This document shows, one piece after another, positions 34,336 through 46,054 of a stretch of DNA of 64,000 nucleotides. Within the stretch, counting starts at the first letter, position 1, and each line of letters starts with the position of its first letter. The notes under the pieces are model-generated. The model ran no database searches. It was not told the DNA's origin and worked only from the letters and a program-made list of their open reading frames with translations. Source of the stretch: Orientallactaga sibirica (taxonomy: Eukaryota; Chordata; Mammalia; Rodentia; Dipodidae); NCBI GenBank assembly GCA_036365145.1, contig JAEOAD010000001.1:100351501-100415500 (forward strand). The letters run 5' to 3'. The position numbers and the translations under genes are program-made.

Positions 34336-36667
34336 CTGAATGTCCTGGTTCTAGCAGAGCAGATGATATTCCTACAATGAAGGAGCCATTCTATATCTTA
34401 AAACACCTATGTTCCACTGGGATATTGTATTTCATGTTCACATAAGGTTATTGTTCAGAAAACTGACTCCTTGAGATGTTTTAATGATTTCCTACAACTG
34501 CTATGAAACTAGTTTTCTCACAATTAAAAGCTCCTCTTATGCAAAAGGGCTTATTTGGTGGTGCTAAAATCATCATTAATTATTATAAATTTACTGATAT
34601 ATTCACTGCAAATTACATTTAATATCCCATTGCTCTATTTTCAGTAACATAATATAAAATGAACTTACAGTCACATTATTTTTCCTATTTCTTCTGTCCT
34701 AAATATTACATTTATATAAATTTCAAAACTAGCATCTTCACCCAATTAGATACCAAATTATATTAATTATTCAATATTTCATCAGTTCCTACAATACCTT
34801 TGACCTAGGCCATGCTCAAATATTGCTTTTGATGCTTGCTTCACCACTGCATGGTTGTCCTGTTTTAATTGTCCTTTATTTGTCCTACTAAGCTTTTCAT
34901 CAGTTTCCCATCAAATGGTAATTATAGCAGAAATCTATCTGATCTCTGTAGAGGGCCTGTATGTTCTGGCCATAAAGAAGGTGACAACAAAGAAAGAACT
35001 TTCTAAGGAAGGACTACTATAGAGGGTCATAAATGCTGTCTAACTTTTAACACTTGCAGATCAAAGAACCAAAATCTCTTAGTAAGCAGAATTATTCAAC
35101 ACAATTGTCTCATTGTCTTCTGTAGAAAACTCATTAACTCTAAAGTTAATAGTATGGTATTAAATCTAGTGGTTATAATTGTATGCTGATATGCATATAA
35201 AATAAATATTCTGAACTAAATAATAATTTCTTCTTTCCTCTACCAATGATTATCCATATGTGTATATACCCACTGAATATTTCTCTGAACCTTCCTGATG
35301 TCATCTTCAAGCATCATGATTTGGAGAAAGAAGAAACAGCTAGATGTCAATTTACTATTAATGAAAGAAGACTCAAGGATGGACTGACCTTTATATCTGC
35401 ACAGTCTGTTTTAATTTAGAAAAATTCAATCAAATTGGAATGGGGGAAAAAGAAAATAGAAATGTGATTTTCTTATTTGCATTTTCTTATCCTGAGGGAA
35501 GAAATAAAGACATGAAAATATCCTTCTCTTCATCTCACAAGGCTGCTGCTTAACTTTGATGTGAAATCCTGGGAAATTGAAATAAATAGCACCCTGGGCA
35601 CTGGCCTCTCCTCTGGAATGGCTCACCCTGATGTGTTTATATTATTGAGTTGCTTTACATGTTGTTCACATATCTGTCCAGCCAGCTCATTTTGAGTGAA
35701 CTGTATTATTACACTGGGAGTGGAGTTGCATTATACATGGGCAAGCAGCCCAGGATATTAATTGGATAAATACGCCATTTTGAAAATACATTTCCTCAGG
35801 TTTTCTTTGCATTTTTGCTCTTGCTTCTATTTTGTACTCTTTGAGTTCATATTACAGAAACACAGAACCCAACTCAGGTCACAGGGGCTGGTGGCTAATC
35901 TGACAATCGGAGGTATTCCTTTGATTGGTCAGCCAATAAACCTATCACAAGTATTATTCCTTTCTTTGGGCATAAACACTTCATTTAGTTTATAAGACCA
36001 CTCTCTGCTTTCTAAATCAACAAACAAAAGGAAACTGTACACAGTATATGCAAAGAATTAAAAAAAAAACATAAAATCAAATTGTCTAAACTACAAAGTC
36101 AGCTCCCTCATACACTAGCTACATAACCTCACAAAAGCCATGAAAGACTTATCTCCTGTGAATTCTCACATATCCTGGAGAGATGAAGTAAAGGTAAGGT
36201 ACATAAGAACAACACAATACAAAAATAATATTTATTATTATACCCTAGCTCTGAAGATTATAAAATAAGTTTAGGAAATTACTATATACAAAATAAATCT
36301 AAAAGTTCCAATAACATATAACAAGGGGTACACACTAAGGCTGAGTGAGGCTTACAGGAATAAAGATGAGTTCAACTGACAAAAAATTATTAATGGGAGA
36401 CACCACTGAAGTATAATGTAGGAAAGTAGGGGCATCTCAAAAGATACAGAGAAAACTTTGATGAAATCAAACACACTTTTATGATAACATTACTCAGCAC
36501 ACTAGAAAGAGGATGTTTCCTCAACCTGAAAAGGCATCCATGAAAAATATGCATCTAAAAGCATCTTATTGTTAGAAGAGAAGAGTGAATCCATATTTCT
36601 AAGGAACCAAAGAAAAAAATAAAACCTACCAGTGTTAATAAATGAGACAAAGGTTCAGGATAGAAGC
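34336..36667. other. Unique sequence; possible non-coding conserved block
   Basis: No repeat is recognised over 2.3 kb. The segment 35480-35990 has mixed, non-repetitive composition (for example TGTTCACATATCTGTCCAGC) unlike decayed repeats. A 77-codon plus-strand frame lies at 35762-35995 without a known domain. I infer a possible conserved non-coding element but cannot test it. Confidence 0.3.
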
Positions 36668-37060
36668 TGTAGCAGACAGCTTCAGGTTCATTGAGATGAA
36701 CTTCCAGACCAGGCACAGTTATGGAGGAAGGGATATTATTTATTGGAGCTTACAGATCCAGGGGAAGTTCTATAATGGCAGGAGAAGTGGCCTGCTCTCA
36801 CAGGACCAGGCAAGAGAGAGAAAAACCAAGCCTCCAGCTACACAGCATACTGAGCAAAACTACAGCCAAAAAGTCACACAGCACACTTCAGGAACTCCTG
36901 CTGGGCACACTTTGCATATCTTTACAATGAAATCTCAAACCCACCACCACACCTTAAGACTGGCCCCCAGTGACATTGCCTCTAGCAAGGTGATTGCAGA
37001 TGCAAACTATAACTAATAAAACACTGAATATATTAGGGGACATATATTCAAACTACCACA
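36668..37060 (-). mobile_element. Solo ERVL-MaLR LTR
   Basis: Low end TGTAGCAGACAGC, then GGAGGAAGGGATATTATTTA and GGAGAAGTGGCCTGCTCTCA, high end AAACTACCACA. Flanks GAAGC (36663-36667) and GAAAC (37061-37065) are a 5-bp duplication with one mismatch. No internal region is next to it. Confidence 0.82.
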
Positions 37061-37087
37061 GAAACTCAATAATCAAAAGGTAATTGT

Positions 37088-37330
37088 GGGTTGGAGAGAT
37101 TGCTTAGTGGTTAGGTGCTAATTTGTGATGCCTAAAAACCCAGGTTCTACTCTCCAGATCCCACATTAGCCAGACACTCAAAGGTGAGGCAAGCACAAGG
37201 CTGCACATGTCCACTAAGTGCCACAAGCATTTAGAGTTCAAATGTGGTGGCTGAGTCCCTGGCATGCTAATCTATCTCTCCTCTCTCTCTCTTTCTCTAA
37301 ATAATAATAATAACAATATATTAAAATAAA
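37088..37330 (+). mobile_element. ID-headed SINE, diverged subtype
   Basis: GGGTTGGAGAGATTGCTTAG head and TTAGCCAGACACTCAAAGGT body start are recognisable. The middle carries an extra segment (GCAAGCACAAGGCTGCACAT) not found in most copies. It ends in CT and ATAATAATAA. Confidence 0.75.
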
Positions 37331-37887
37331 AGGTAATTGTATTCCTACATCCTACTAATACACCATCTACAAAAGGAAATTAAAAAAACAATTCCATAGT
37401 GGCATAAAATAATGGTCATTCTTTGACAATTACATGTATGTATATAGGACTCCTTGATCCCCAACTTACTCTTTCTCTTTCCTCCCAGGAAACCCTTCTT
37501 CTCCCTGGTAAACTGCCATCCTAGTGCTATCTTTTTTTTTTTTTTTTTTAACATTTTGATCTACTGGTTAAATTTAGGGTTATTGCACAATTATGGCTGG
37601 GAGATTATTTACTGAAGAATGAGCAATCCTCAAATAGCTAGGTCCATAAAGATATGACTTCCCCTCTCCCAGGATCATTAGTCTTGAGTTATTTCATGAG
37701 CATGAACAGGCATTATACAAAGGGTCTTATAATAAGTAACAAACTATACTCTTCAAACACAAGGAAATTCCGCACGTCCTGCTCAGTCTCTTTTGAAGGC
37801 TTATTGTCCTCTATTAGGCTGCTGAATGTGACATTCATGATTTTATTGGTTCATTTATTCAGTCTTTTAATTCTTTCATGAGTTAAA

Positions 37888-37889
37888 TT

Positions 37890-37934
<45 letters not shown>

Positions 37935-37961
37935 CATACATACATACATACATACATACAT

Positions 37962-37998
<37 letters not shown>

Positions 37999-38002
37999 TA
38001 CA
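37888..38002. repeat. (CA)n(TA)n(CATA)n(CA)n compound microsatellite
   Basis: About 115 bp of alternating purine-pyrimidine repeat: CA, then TA, then CATA, then CA again. It directly abuts the 3' LTR of the MaLR element that starts at 38003. Confidence 0.97.
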
Positions 38003-40118
38003 TGTTATTCCAATCAGGTTTGCTGGCAGAAATCACCCAACCAAGAATTATGGGGAAAAATGGTTTATTTTGGCTTAGAGGGTTGAGGGGATGCTCCATG
38101 ATGGCAGGGGAAAATAATAGCATGAGCAGAGGTGGGGACAACACCCCCTGACCAACATCAGATGGATAACAGGAACAGGAGAGTGTGCCAAATACTAGCA
38201 AGAGGAAACTACCTGTAATACCCATAAACCCACAACCAACATTACACTGCTTCCAGGAGGTGTTAATTCCCAAATCTCCATCAGCTGGGAAACCTAGCAT
38301 TCAGAACACCTAAGTTTATGAGGGACACCTGTATCAAACCACCACATTCTGCCCCTGGCATCCATAAACTGATACCCATGCATGATAATAAAATGCAGTG
38401 CATTCAGTCCAACTTTGAAAGTCCCCATAGTTTTTAATCAATCCTAATGATGTTCAAACATTCCCATAGTCTGAGATCTTTTAACTGAACTATAATACCA
38501 AAAAAATCCCCCCAAATCCATAATTGCACAGAATAAACATTCACACTGCAAAAGATGGCATAGCAATGACCAATACAAGATTTAAAATAACCAGGGCATA
38601 CATCAATCTCTGTAGCTCCAATTCCAACAACTCTTGTCAGTGAAAAATGTCCAAGTCCAATAACTCTAACAACTGGCAAGTCTCTGGAGTTCCAATTACA
38701 CCTCTCCAGCTAGTCTACTCACAATCCTGGAAAACTTCATCCATGTCTGGTAGCTTTCCTTAGCAGCCATCTCGCAGTCCCAGCATCTCTCAGCATCTCT
38801 ACTGGGTCTCCACTGAAACCCACAGTTCATCCTCATGGCTCCATCTGGTCTCCATGTGGGCATCCAGCAAACCTGCTTCACACTGCATGTGGCCATTTGA
38901 AAAACACAAGACCGTGTTACAAATTCTATGACCCTCTCTTTCCCGCATTTCTTTTTTATTTTTTATTTTTAATATTTATGTTTACTTATTTATTTGAGAG
39001 ACAGATACAGAAATAGGCAAGTAGAGAGAGAATGGGCCCACCAGTGCCTCCAGCCACTGCAAACGAACTCCAGATGCATGCACCCCCTTGTGCATCTGGC
39101 TTGCACAGGTCCTGGAGAATAGAGCCTCAAACTGGCTTCACAGGCAAGCATTTAACTGCTAAACCATCTCCCATCCCTCTTTCCTGCATTTCTTATACTC
39201 CACCAGGTAGGGTACCAATTTGTTAATCTGGGGCGTGGAGGGTGGTAAAGCAGATTTTTAAGAACTAGACACTCCTTGAGCACTCAGGCCCCTTCAAAAA
39301 AATTTACATTCTTCCTGTTGCCCAATTGCAGGCCAGCTGGCCCAATCTCAAAAGCTGTAATTTCATATAATTTCAAGTGAATGGGCAGAAGTTTCAGCCC
39401 CAAAATTTCATTTCTGTGCCATATTCCTCTACTCACACCAGTCCATTCTTATGCAATGCAACCCTGCACAAATTCTCAGGACACAGACATGCCAGCAAGC
39501 CTCTCACACAAATTCCTTCTAGCCTAGTCCAAGCAAAGCTCTTTTTCCACCCTCATTAACCAAACTTCACAGTCCATAGCTCTTACTGCATTCAGGTCTT
39601 TCAACTCTGACCAGAATAGTCCATCAAGCTGCACTTACAGCACTGCAAGACACCTCTTAGGCCAGGCTTTCAAATCCTTCCACATTCCTCTTGAAAATCA
39701 GCCCCCAAAGGCCAAAGCCACACAGTCAGGTGTCTGGCAGCAACCCCACTTCTCTGGTACCAACTTTACTGTTGCAGTCAGGTTCACATTACTGGCAGAA
39801 ATCATCCAACCAAGAGCAGCTTATGGGGGAAAAAAGGTTTATTTTGGCTTACAGACTTGGGGGGAGGGGGACTCAATGATGGCAAGGGAAAATGATGTCA
39901 TGAGCAGAGGGTGTACCTACTGGCCAACATCAGATGGACAACAGGAACAGGAGAGTGTGCCCAACACTGGCAAGGGGAAACTGGCTATAGTACCCATAAG
40001 CACACCCCCAACAATACATTGCTTCCAGGAGGCTTTAATTCCCAGATCTCCATCATCTGGGAACCTAGCATTTAGAACACCTAAGTTTCTGGGAGGACAC
40101 TTGGATCAAACCACCACA
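38003..40118 (-). mobile_element. Complete two-LTR ERVL-MaLR element
   Basis: 5' LTR at 39770-40118 (TG...CA), internal region 39769-38347, 3' LTR at 38003-38346. Just inside the 5' LTR the minus strand reads TTGGTACCAGAGAAGTGGGG (complement 39745-39764), an excellent ERVL tRNA-Leu primer binding site context. Internal sequence is non-coding and 1.4 kb with a nested SINE. LTRs are 344 and 349 bp and visibly diverged from each other, giving a relative age. No matching duplication survives; the left flank is a mobile microsatellite. Confidence 0.93.
38953..39176 (-). mobile_element. ID-headed SINE nested in MaLR, with 18-bp TSD
   Basis: The minus-strand copy is flanked by CTCTTTCCCGCATTTCTT (38936-38953) and CTCTTTCCTGCATTTCTT (39177-39194), differing at one base. 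The body shows GATGCATGCACCCCCTTGTG on the plus strand. The long duplication is typical of L1 endonuclease-driven retroposition. Confidence 0.95.
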
Positions 40119-40254
40119 ATATTTCATAATCTCATTGGCCTAATTCTTCATGTCATCCTTAGTATATAATTGATATGGTATGGCTAGTAATAACTTACCA
40201 GAAGTTTCATCAGGATCCCTTCCATTCTTGGGCTAGGGAAAAAGAAAAAAACTA

Positions 40255-40370
40255 AAATGACATTGTTCTCAAGATTAGTGGCACACATTTTGTAAGCCTA
40301 GCACTCAGGAGCCTGTGAGTTCACTTTAGCCCAGGCTATACAGCAAGACCATGTCTTGATAAATAAAGAA
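40255..40370 (+). mobile_element. B1-like SINE, diverged
   Basis: TAGTGGCACACATTTTGTAA, GCCTAGCACTCAGGAGCC and TTTAGCCCAGGCTATACAGC then ACCATGTCTTGATAAATAAA follow B1 with a central deletion. Confidence 0.6.
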
Positions 40371-41004
40371 CCCATAGTTCATATCCAAAGGGAAGTTCAA
40401 CTTCTCTCTGTTTATATCTGGAGGCCTATTAGATTTGTCATTTTGTCATTCTTGATGTTCTCCAGATTTAAATGACTCACTGATATGTTGAGGCTTGTAA
40501 GCTAAAAGCACAGGAAATATTGCTGAAGAGAGTACAGAGAATGAATGCAGTGTGTCCTAACAATTGGAATGATACCCAGTTTCTCAAGTCTATGCTTTCA
40601 CATGGCATCCTGGTGCTGTGTGTTTGGAAAGTGGCTATTTCAGCTGTTTGTAACCAAAGGTGCATCTGTCTGTTTGCATGGGCACCCTTGAATCACATGT
40701 AGAAATATGGCATAAATATTCATTATTTTTTTAAAAAAACAAGACTGAGTAAACAGCTGCAAAGTATTTAAACTACGAATTAATGAAATCCAGATAAGTT
40801 TTAGATATAAAGGACACTGGGCCATGCGGATGTTGCTGTATAATTGATATGTGGTCATTTTCCTCAACCTAAACACATTTTGCTGATAATTTCTCATTAC
40901 AAACTCCATTTTATTGATGAATCTTATTCTGCCCTTAATCCATAAGTATTGAAAATATCTCATGTAGATTGCAGAGTGTTATAAGACAAACATGAGTTAT
41001 TTGT
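40371..41004. other. Unassigned sequence
   Basis: No supported feature. A 107-codon minus-strand frame (40640-40963) has no recognisable domain. Confidence 0.4.
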
Positions 41005-41170
41005 TTTAGTCTACTTGGGCTGCTATGACATGATACTTCTAACTGGGTGAATTATCAAGGACATTTACTTGTCCTAGTTCTGGAGGTTTAGAGGTTGAAG
41101 TTCAAGGTAACATTCATGGCCAGTATGGACATACTTCCTCAATAGATGCACACTCATGAGTAATAAATGC
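41005..41170 (-). mobile_element. Ancient MaLR (MST/MLT1-like) LTR fragment
   Basis: TTTTAGTCTACTTGGGCTGC, TATGACATGATACTTCTAAC, TGGGTGAATTATC and GTCCTAGTTCTGGAGGTTTA match the reversed end of eutherian MaLR LTRs. Older than the ORR1-like copies. Confidence 0.58.
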
Positions 41171-41344
41171 AGTCATTCCCTCTTCTTCTCCATTAGAATT
41201 TGTAGTACACAAGTTATTATTTACTAAGAGAGAGTACAGAGTGAGAGAAAGACTAGTTAAAGATAAGTCCAAGTCCTCTTTTTTAATATTTATTGATACA
41301 CTATATTGTTATATATCCCTGATTGATGACGGGTCTGGTACTTG

Positions 41345-41415
41345 TAGACAGGCCTCATGCTCATGTGAATTCTCCTTTCTCAGCCTCCCAAATGCTAGGA
41401 TTACAGGACACTACA
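41345..41415 (-). mobile_element. B1/7SL-like remnant
   Basis: TTCTCAGCCTCCCAAATGCT then AGGATTACAGGACACTAC resembles a reversed 7SL-derived SINE start. Short. Confidence 0.4.
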
Positions 41416-41524
41416 TGGGCTTATTTTGATTCACCATTGTTTTCTCTCAAAAAATCTTCTTTCTGCATTGGCCATACTTGTGTGACATTCACTCTGCATG
41501 GTGATGAACTATAAGAACAAAATG

Positions 41525-41583
41525 TGGGAATGAAATATGAGAATGTAATATGGGAATGAACTATAGGAAAGAACTGTGGGAAG
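41525..41583. repeat. 13-bp minisatellite with GGAATG core
   Basis: Four and a half units of 13 bp: TGGGAATGAAATA, TGAGAATGTAATA, TGGGAATGAACTA, TAGGAAAGAACTG, TGGGAAG. Exact 13-bp phase is kept without gaps. Confidence 0.95.
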
Positions 41584-42509
41584 ATTCCTTATGGACATTA
41601 CAAATAACTTTCATGATAGTATTGTTGAGAGATGATAAATTCCTTAGTACTAACTTGCTTTAAAGTTAATCTTACAACTGTGTGATCCACCTGTTTTAAG
41701 CAATGTGACTAGGTTTCCTCTGCCTTGGTGTACCTTCAGCCTGAAAAACATGGACGACCAACATTGATAAGCAATGTGTAGAGATGGTGACTACTCTCAA
41801 GCTATGCTCTTTTCCTCAGAGGCCTGGTTAGAGTCTTGACTTGGAACAAAAAATATGTGTAAGAAGTGATAATCATAACATTGAAGACAATGAGGTCAAT
41901 ATCTATGAGCTCAAAGATCTGTTGAAGGCAAGAGGTGGGCTAAATGTGATTGAATTTGTGATCAGTGTGTGTGTGTGTGTGTGTGTTGGATCAGCAGAGT
42001 CCAGTCCATCATATCCCTAAATCCATTCTGGTAACAAACATGTATGGATTATCCAAGGTGGAATGTTCCTTACCCTTTGTTTATATGTACTACTTGTTCA
42101 TGTATTTCATGTATTACTGTTTTTTTTTTTGGCTGTTCAAAAAAATTGACAGTGAGTATCTGCATGCAAGGGAGAAAGCCAGAGCTTCAGTAACAGCAGA
42201 GCAGCAGTGACAGCAGATGTAGGTTTAGTAATGGCTCAAACTAAACTTCTCTTCAGTTTCCTCAGACTGCTGCTAGAGCAGCTGGCCCACTCCAGAGATG
42301 GGCATACCAAGAGTTAGTTCTCACACCTCTCAGTCTCTGCTGTTTGAAGCAGTTTTCCAATTTCTGCATAGGAAAGTTCAGAAGTTAGTCTTCTCTAAAT
42401 TCAGTTCTCCCCACCACCACACAATAGAACAACCTTGTATGTAATATACAAAAAGCTTCATGAGCAAAGGAAACAAGAAAAACCAGACCCCTCAAGGAGC
42501 ATGACACCA

Positions 42510-42745
42510 GGGCTGGAGAGATGGCTTAGTGGTTAAGGCACTTGCCTGCAAAGCCAAAGAACCCAGGTTCGACTGCCCAGGACCTGCATAAGCCAGATGC
42601 ACAAGGGGGCGCATGCATCTGGAGTTTGTTTACAGTGGCTAGAGGCACTGGTGTGCCCATTCTCTCTCTGCCTCTCTCTGCCTCTTTCTCTCTCTGTTGC
42701 GCTCAAATAAATAAATAAAAATAAAAACAAAAAAATTAAAAAAGA
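42510..42745 (+). mobile_element. ID-headed SINE copy, near-consensus
   Basis: GGGCTGGAGAGATGGCTTAG head, GGTTCGACTGCCC B-box region, GCCAGATGCACAAGGGGGCG and CATGCATCTGGAGTTTG body, a CTCTCTGCCTCTCT tract, and an AAATAAATAAATAAAAAT tail. It keeps several CpGs and is among the best copies for deriving a consensus. Confidence 0.95.
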
Positions 42746-43299
42746 GGATGAAACTACTTCCTTTGTTCCATGTCTAAAATGGTACCTCTTCTGCTTCTTT
42801 CCCTTGCTCACATACCCCTGTGACAGCTGTGTTTGATTGATGACCACAGATTAACTGAATCCCTGAATTTTTCACTTAATTTTAACTCATAACTAGCACT
42901 GTCAAGCCAGAATGATCCTCTGGAATTATTTCTCCTGTAAACCATAACTCCCTTTAACTTCCAGTATAAAAATCCAGTACCCTTAGCCCAAACTCAGTCT
43001 TCATCGAGAACAACCATATTGGCCCCTCTTTTCTCTCTTTATCCTAGGGAAATCTCTGATTGACCTGAACTGATCCCTCACAATCCAGTCCCTGCATTAT
43101 CTAGGCTTGGAAGCTGCATTCTATTTCCCCAGCTATTTAAATTACATTTATTTTTTTAATTATGCTGAAATACCATATTCTTTGTAAAAATGAAAAATGT
43201 CCCTTGGCATCCCAATCTATGCTCATTCTTACACAATTACTTTCTATAATCATCTGCTTCAAATTGTACTTTTTATATATGTATTTTAAAAAACTGTTT
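42746..43299. other. Unassigned sequence
   Basis: No gene or repeat that I can support. Confidence 0.4.
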
Positions 43300-43446
43300 T
43301 TTGTTTGTTTGTTTGTTTGTTTGTTTGTTTGTTTTTGAGGCAGAAACACACTGTGCAACCCTAGCTAGCCTGGAGCTCACTATGAAGACCAAGCTGGCCC
43401 ACCTCACCAATGCTGGTCTTACATGTGTGAACCGCCACACTGACCT
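43300..43446 (-). mobile_element. B1-like SINE with (TTTG)n tail
   Basis: A run of nine or so TTTG units (43299-43334) is the reversed tail. The body reads TAGCCTGGAGCTCACTATGA, AATGCTGGTCTTACATGTGT and GAACCGCCACAC, a diverged reversed B1. Confidence 0.75.
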
Positions 43447-43599
43447 GAAAACGTATTAAGACAGCTGCAGTTTCATATAATCTTCAATAGAAAAATCTCA
43501 GCCTCATATATTTATCCAACTGGTAATTTGATTAAAAAGATTACAGAAAATTAAGGTAAACAGTGACAAAAATCAATTGCAGTATAATTTCCACAAATA

Positions 43600-44040
43600 A
43601 TGAAAACATGATACACTTACTAACCATCTGCTGTGAAGACATCATAAGCATCTCAGGTACAGGTGTGAGGGCGCTCAGCTCTAATCTATGGATTACCTCA
43701 ATATCACCCACAAAGTGACGACATCCATTTGCACCATCAGAGGAGGGATTTAATAATTAAAAGCAAGCTAAACTACACTCGCAGATGGCTTTCTACTTGC
43801 TGCCTGTTACAAAACTTCTTATGTTCAGCACACAATGTACTGGGGCTACCAGAAGTTTTAAGTCTTGGCAACATTAATTAAAATAGAAGGCTGCCCAGGG
43901 ACAAGGAAGTACTCTGTCAGGAAGCCAATTATTTCAGGTTCACCCCTGACTCTGCACAGTACTCACTCTAGGGCTATTTCCTTATTCCCTTTTCTTATTT
44001 TTATAACCCATAATTAGTTATTATACCATACAATTTCCTT
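43600..44040. other. Unique block with clustered homeodomain-type motifs
   Basis: No repeat is recognised. TAATTA cores lie at 43754-43759, 43875-43880 (inside TTAATTA) and 44011-44016, and an E-box CAGATG at 43782-43787. Composition is non-repetitive. It could be a conserved enhancer, but AT-rich DNA gives such motifs by chance, so this is a weak suggestion. Confidence 0.28.
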
Positions 44041-44206
44041 AGCCACAGGAAGCATTTAACTATATAGTACTGGGACATCTGTGAAAGAAGTTATTTCTAG
44101 GGAGATGAAAAGACAGGTGATGAGAGCACCTGGGGAATGAACAAACTGAGTCCGAGAAACAAGTCCCTGATTTGAGAAGATTCTCAGCTGAGTACAACCC
44201 CTTCAG

Positions 44207-45187
44207 TAGAAGGAGGATAGGAGAAAGTCAGCTGATTTTAAGCAGCTTCAGTTAGGGTTTAAGGCTCAAAGAGACAACCAGGAGATACCACCTCTACATG
44301 CCTTCTAGCCCTAACACCAAAGCAGAACTTGGCAGCAATGGAGCTCCTGTCTGATTAAGACTGATCTACAAGGCTCCCTGCTTCCCAGTCTAGTGAACTA
44401 CCTAGACAGAAGGATGGGCAGGCACAGGGATCCACCCTCTAAATTCACCAATCAATCAGATTTTCCCCTTCCCTGTGAAGACTCAGTTCTTCCTGTCCTA
44501 CACTCAACCAGCTCCACTGTTTGTCTGCTTGGGCTGCCTTCCTCTCTTCTCTACGGCCAAGAGGATACATGCATGTTAGTCTGGCTTCCCCTTCACCCAG
44601 CCTAGCTGGATGGTGGTAAATTGTTTCTTGGTTTGGATAGCTTTTCTTCTTGTCTCTGCCTTATAGTTTGGGGTAACTTCTCTCTCTGATTATATGCATG
44701 ATTTTCCTCTGGTTTCTGAATCTACTCTGTGTACGTTCCTCTAAAGTTTTCCTACACAAGCTCCTAGATTCTACTTCCTATGTACCAGCACTTTAATCTC
44801 TCTTTATAAGCCTCAGTTTCTCTCAAATACACTTGTTTGCAGCTTTACTGTCATTGCTTTTTAAAAGCCACAGTTTTTCTCAAGTCCACATGCTTGCTGT
44901 TCTACTCCAACCCCCCCCCTAAAAAAAAAAACCTTCAATTTCTCCTAAACTAACCTTATAAACTAGGCAGTGTTTCCACATAAAAGCATGTTTCCTAAAC
45001 CTCACAATTTGTGATTTCTCCCTTAAATAAAACCAATGATTTATGATTTCCCCTCAGAGAACTCAATAATTCAGAATTTATCCATTTTGAGTCCATTCCT
45101 GTCAATTCTTTGTTAAAGGTAGGACAGGACCCAAAACTTGGAGTTTATGGATTGGGGATCCCTCAGGAATGCTAGAATCCTGCATCA
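44207..45187 (+). mobile_element. ERV LTR, family shared with 47209-48330 (copy 1)
   Basis: About 980 bp, related to the second copy from AGAAGGAGGATAGG to the common end ATCCTGCATCA. Shared blocks: AACCAGGAGATACCA, TTATAGTTTGGGGTAACTTC, TTAATTCTTTGTTAAAGGTAGG-like text (here split by substitutions) and GGACAGGACCC. It has a CAATCAATCAGA CAAT-like box but no clear TATA box. Two ~60-bp internal repeats begin CCTCAGTTTCTCTCAAAT and CACAGTTTTTCTCAAGT. Class is uncertain; probably a class I ERV. Confidence 0.7.
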
Positions 45188-45418
45188 ATACCATGACTAT
45201 GTTGACAAGTTTAGAATAGTATGGAATCCTGAAAGAGTTTTCTGTCACATCTGGTTTCTAGATTGCAACCAGGTTCTGGCCTTTGTTTTAAACTAGGACA
45301 CTCTCCCCCCCACCAAACAATAGAGGCAGGATGGACTCTCAGTTCATATTATGACAGATAAAATTTTCCTTTAGCAAAACAGGAACTTCAACTTAATTGG
45401 ACATATAAATCGTGTTAC

Positions 45419-45467
45419 ATTCTCCCTCCCCCTCCCTTCCTCCCTCCCCCTCCCTTTCTCCCTCCAG
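45419..45467. repeat. Polypyrimidine mirror repeat (G4-prone on minus strand)
   Basis: TCCCTCCCCCTCCCT occurs twice, separated by TCC, and each 15-mer is mirror-symmetric. The minus strand has at least six runs of three to five G with one-base A spacers, a strong quadruplex pattern. It lies 230 bp past the first ERV LTR. Confidence 0.92.
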
Positions 45468-46054
45468 ATTTTCTACTTATTCAGAACTCTTCCATCTATC
45501 CCCCAACACCACTTACAGTTACTTCTCTTTGAAGTATGTTCCCTGATAGGCATCTTTTCACTTGTGACTGAATCCCCACTATTTACTTAGCCCTCCTGTG
45601 GGTTATTGGAAAGATATTTACATCAAGCCATAAAAGGAATACTCAGGTTAACAAGAAGGTAAAATTAATATCTTGTGAATTATTTCTATGCCAAGGATGT
45701 GAAAGCTTGTGTGTCTCATTTTGCTTAAAGTCTACCATGACATCAATATTATTATTTTTACTTTTTGGAGATTAAAACTGAAATTTGGAGAAGTTAAAGT
45801 TCACAAAAATGTTAGTGTTAAGAGATATGAATTAATCTAGTGAAATTTAGTGACTTCTCACTTCCAAAATCCTTACTTATTTTTACTACAACATTTGAAT
45901 ATAATAACTGCAGTGAAAAACAAAAGGGATATTATTTATATTAGGAAAAAGAAAAGCTAAAAATTGCACAGATGATTTGTTTAAAATTTTATGGATAAGC
46001 CATCTATAAAATTTAGAATAAAGTAGAAATCAATAGGCATTTTTGTAAAATAAA
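45468..46054. other. Unassigned AT-rich sequence
   Basis: No retroviral internal sequence, gene or clear repeat, although it lies between two related LTRs. Confidence 0.45.

Noticed and set aside
37851..38300. 149-codon minus-strand frame with long Cys/Val and Tyr/Met repeats
   Set aside because: The repeats are translation of the CA/TA/CATA microsatellite and the rest is MaLR LTR.
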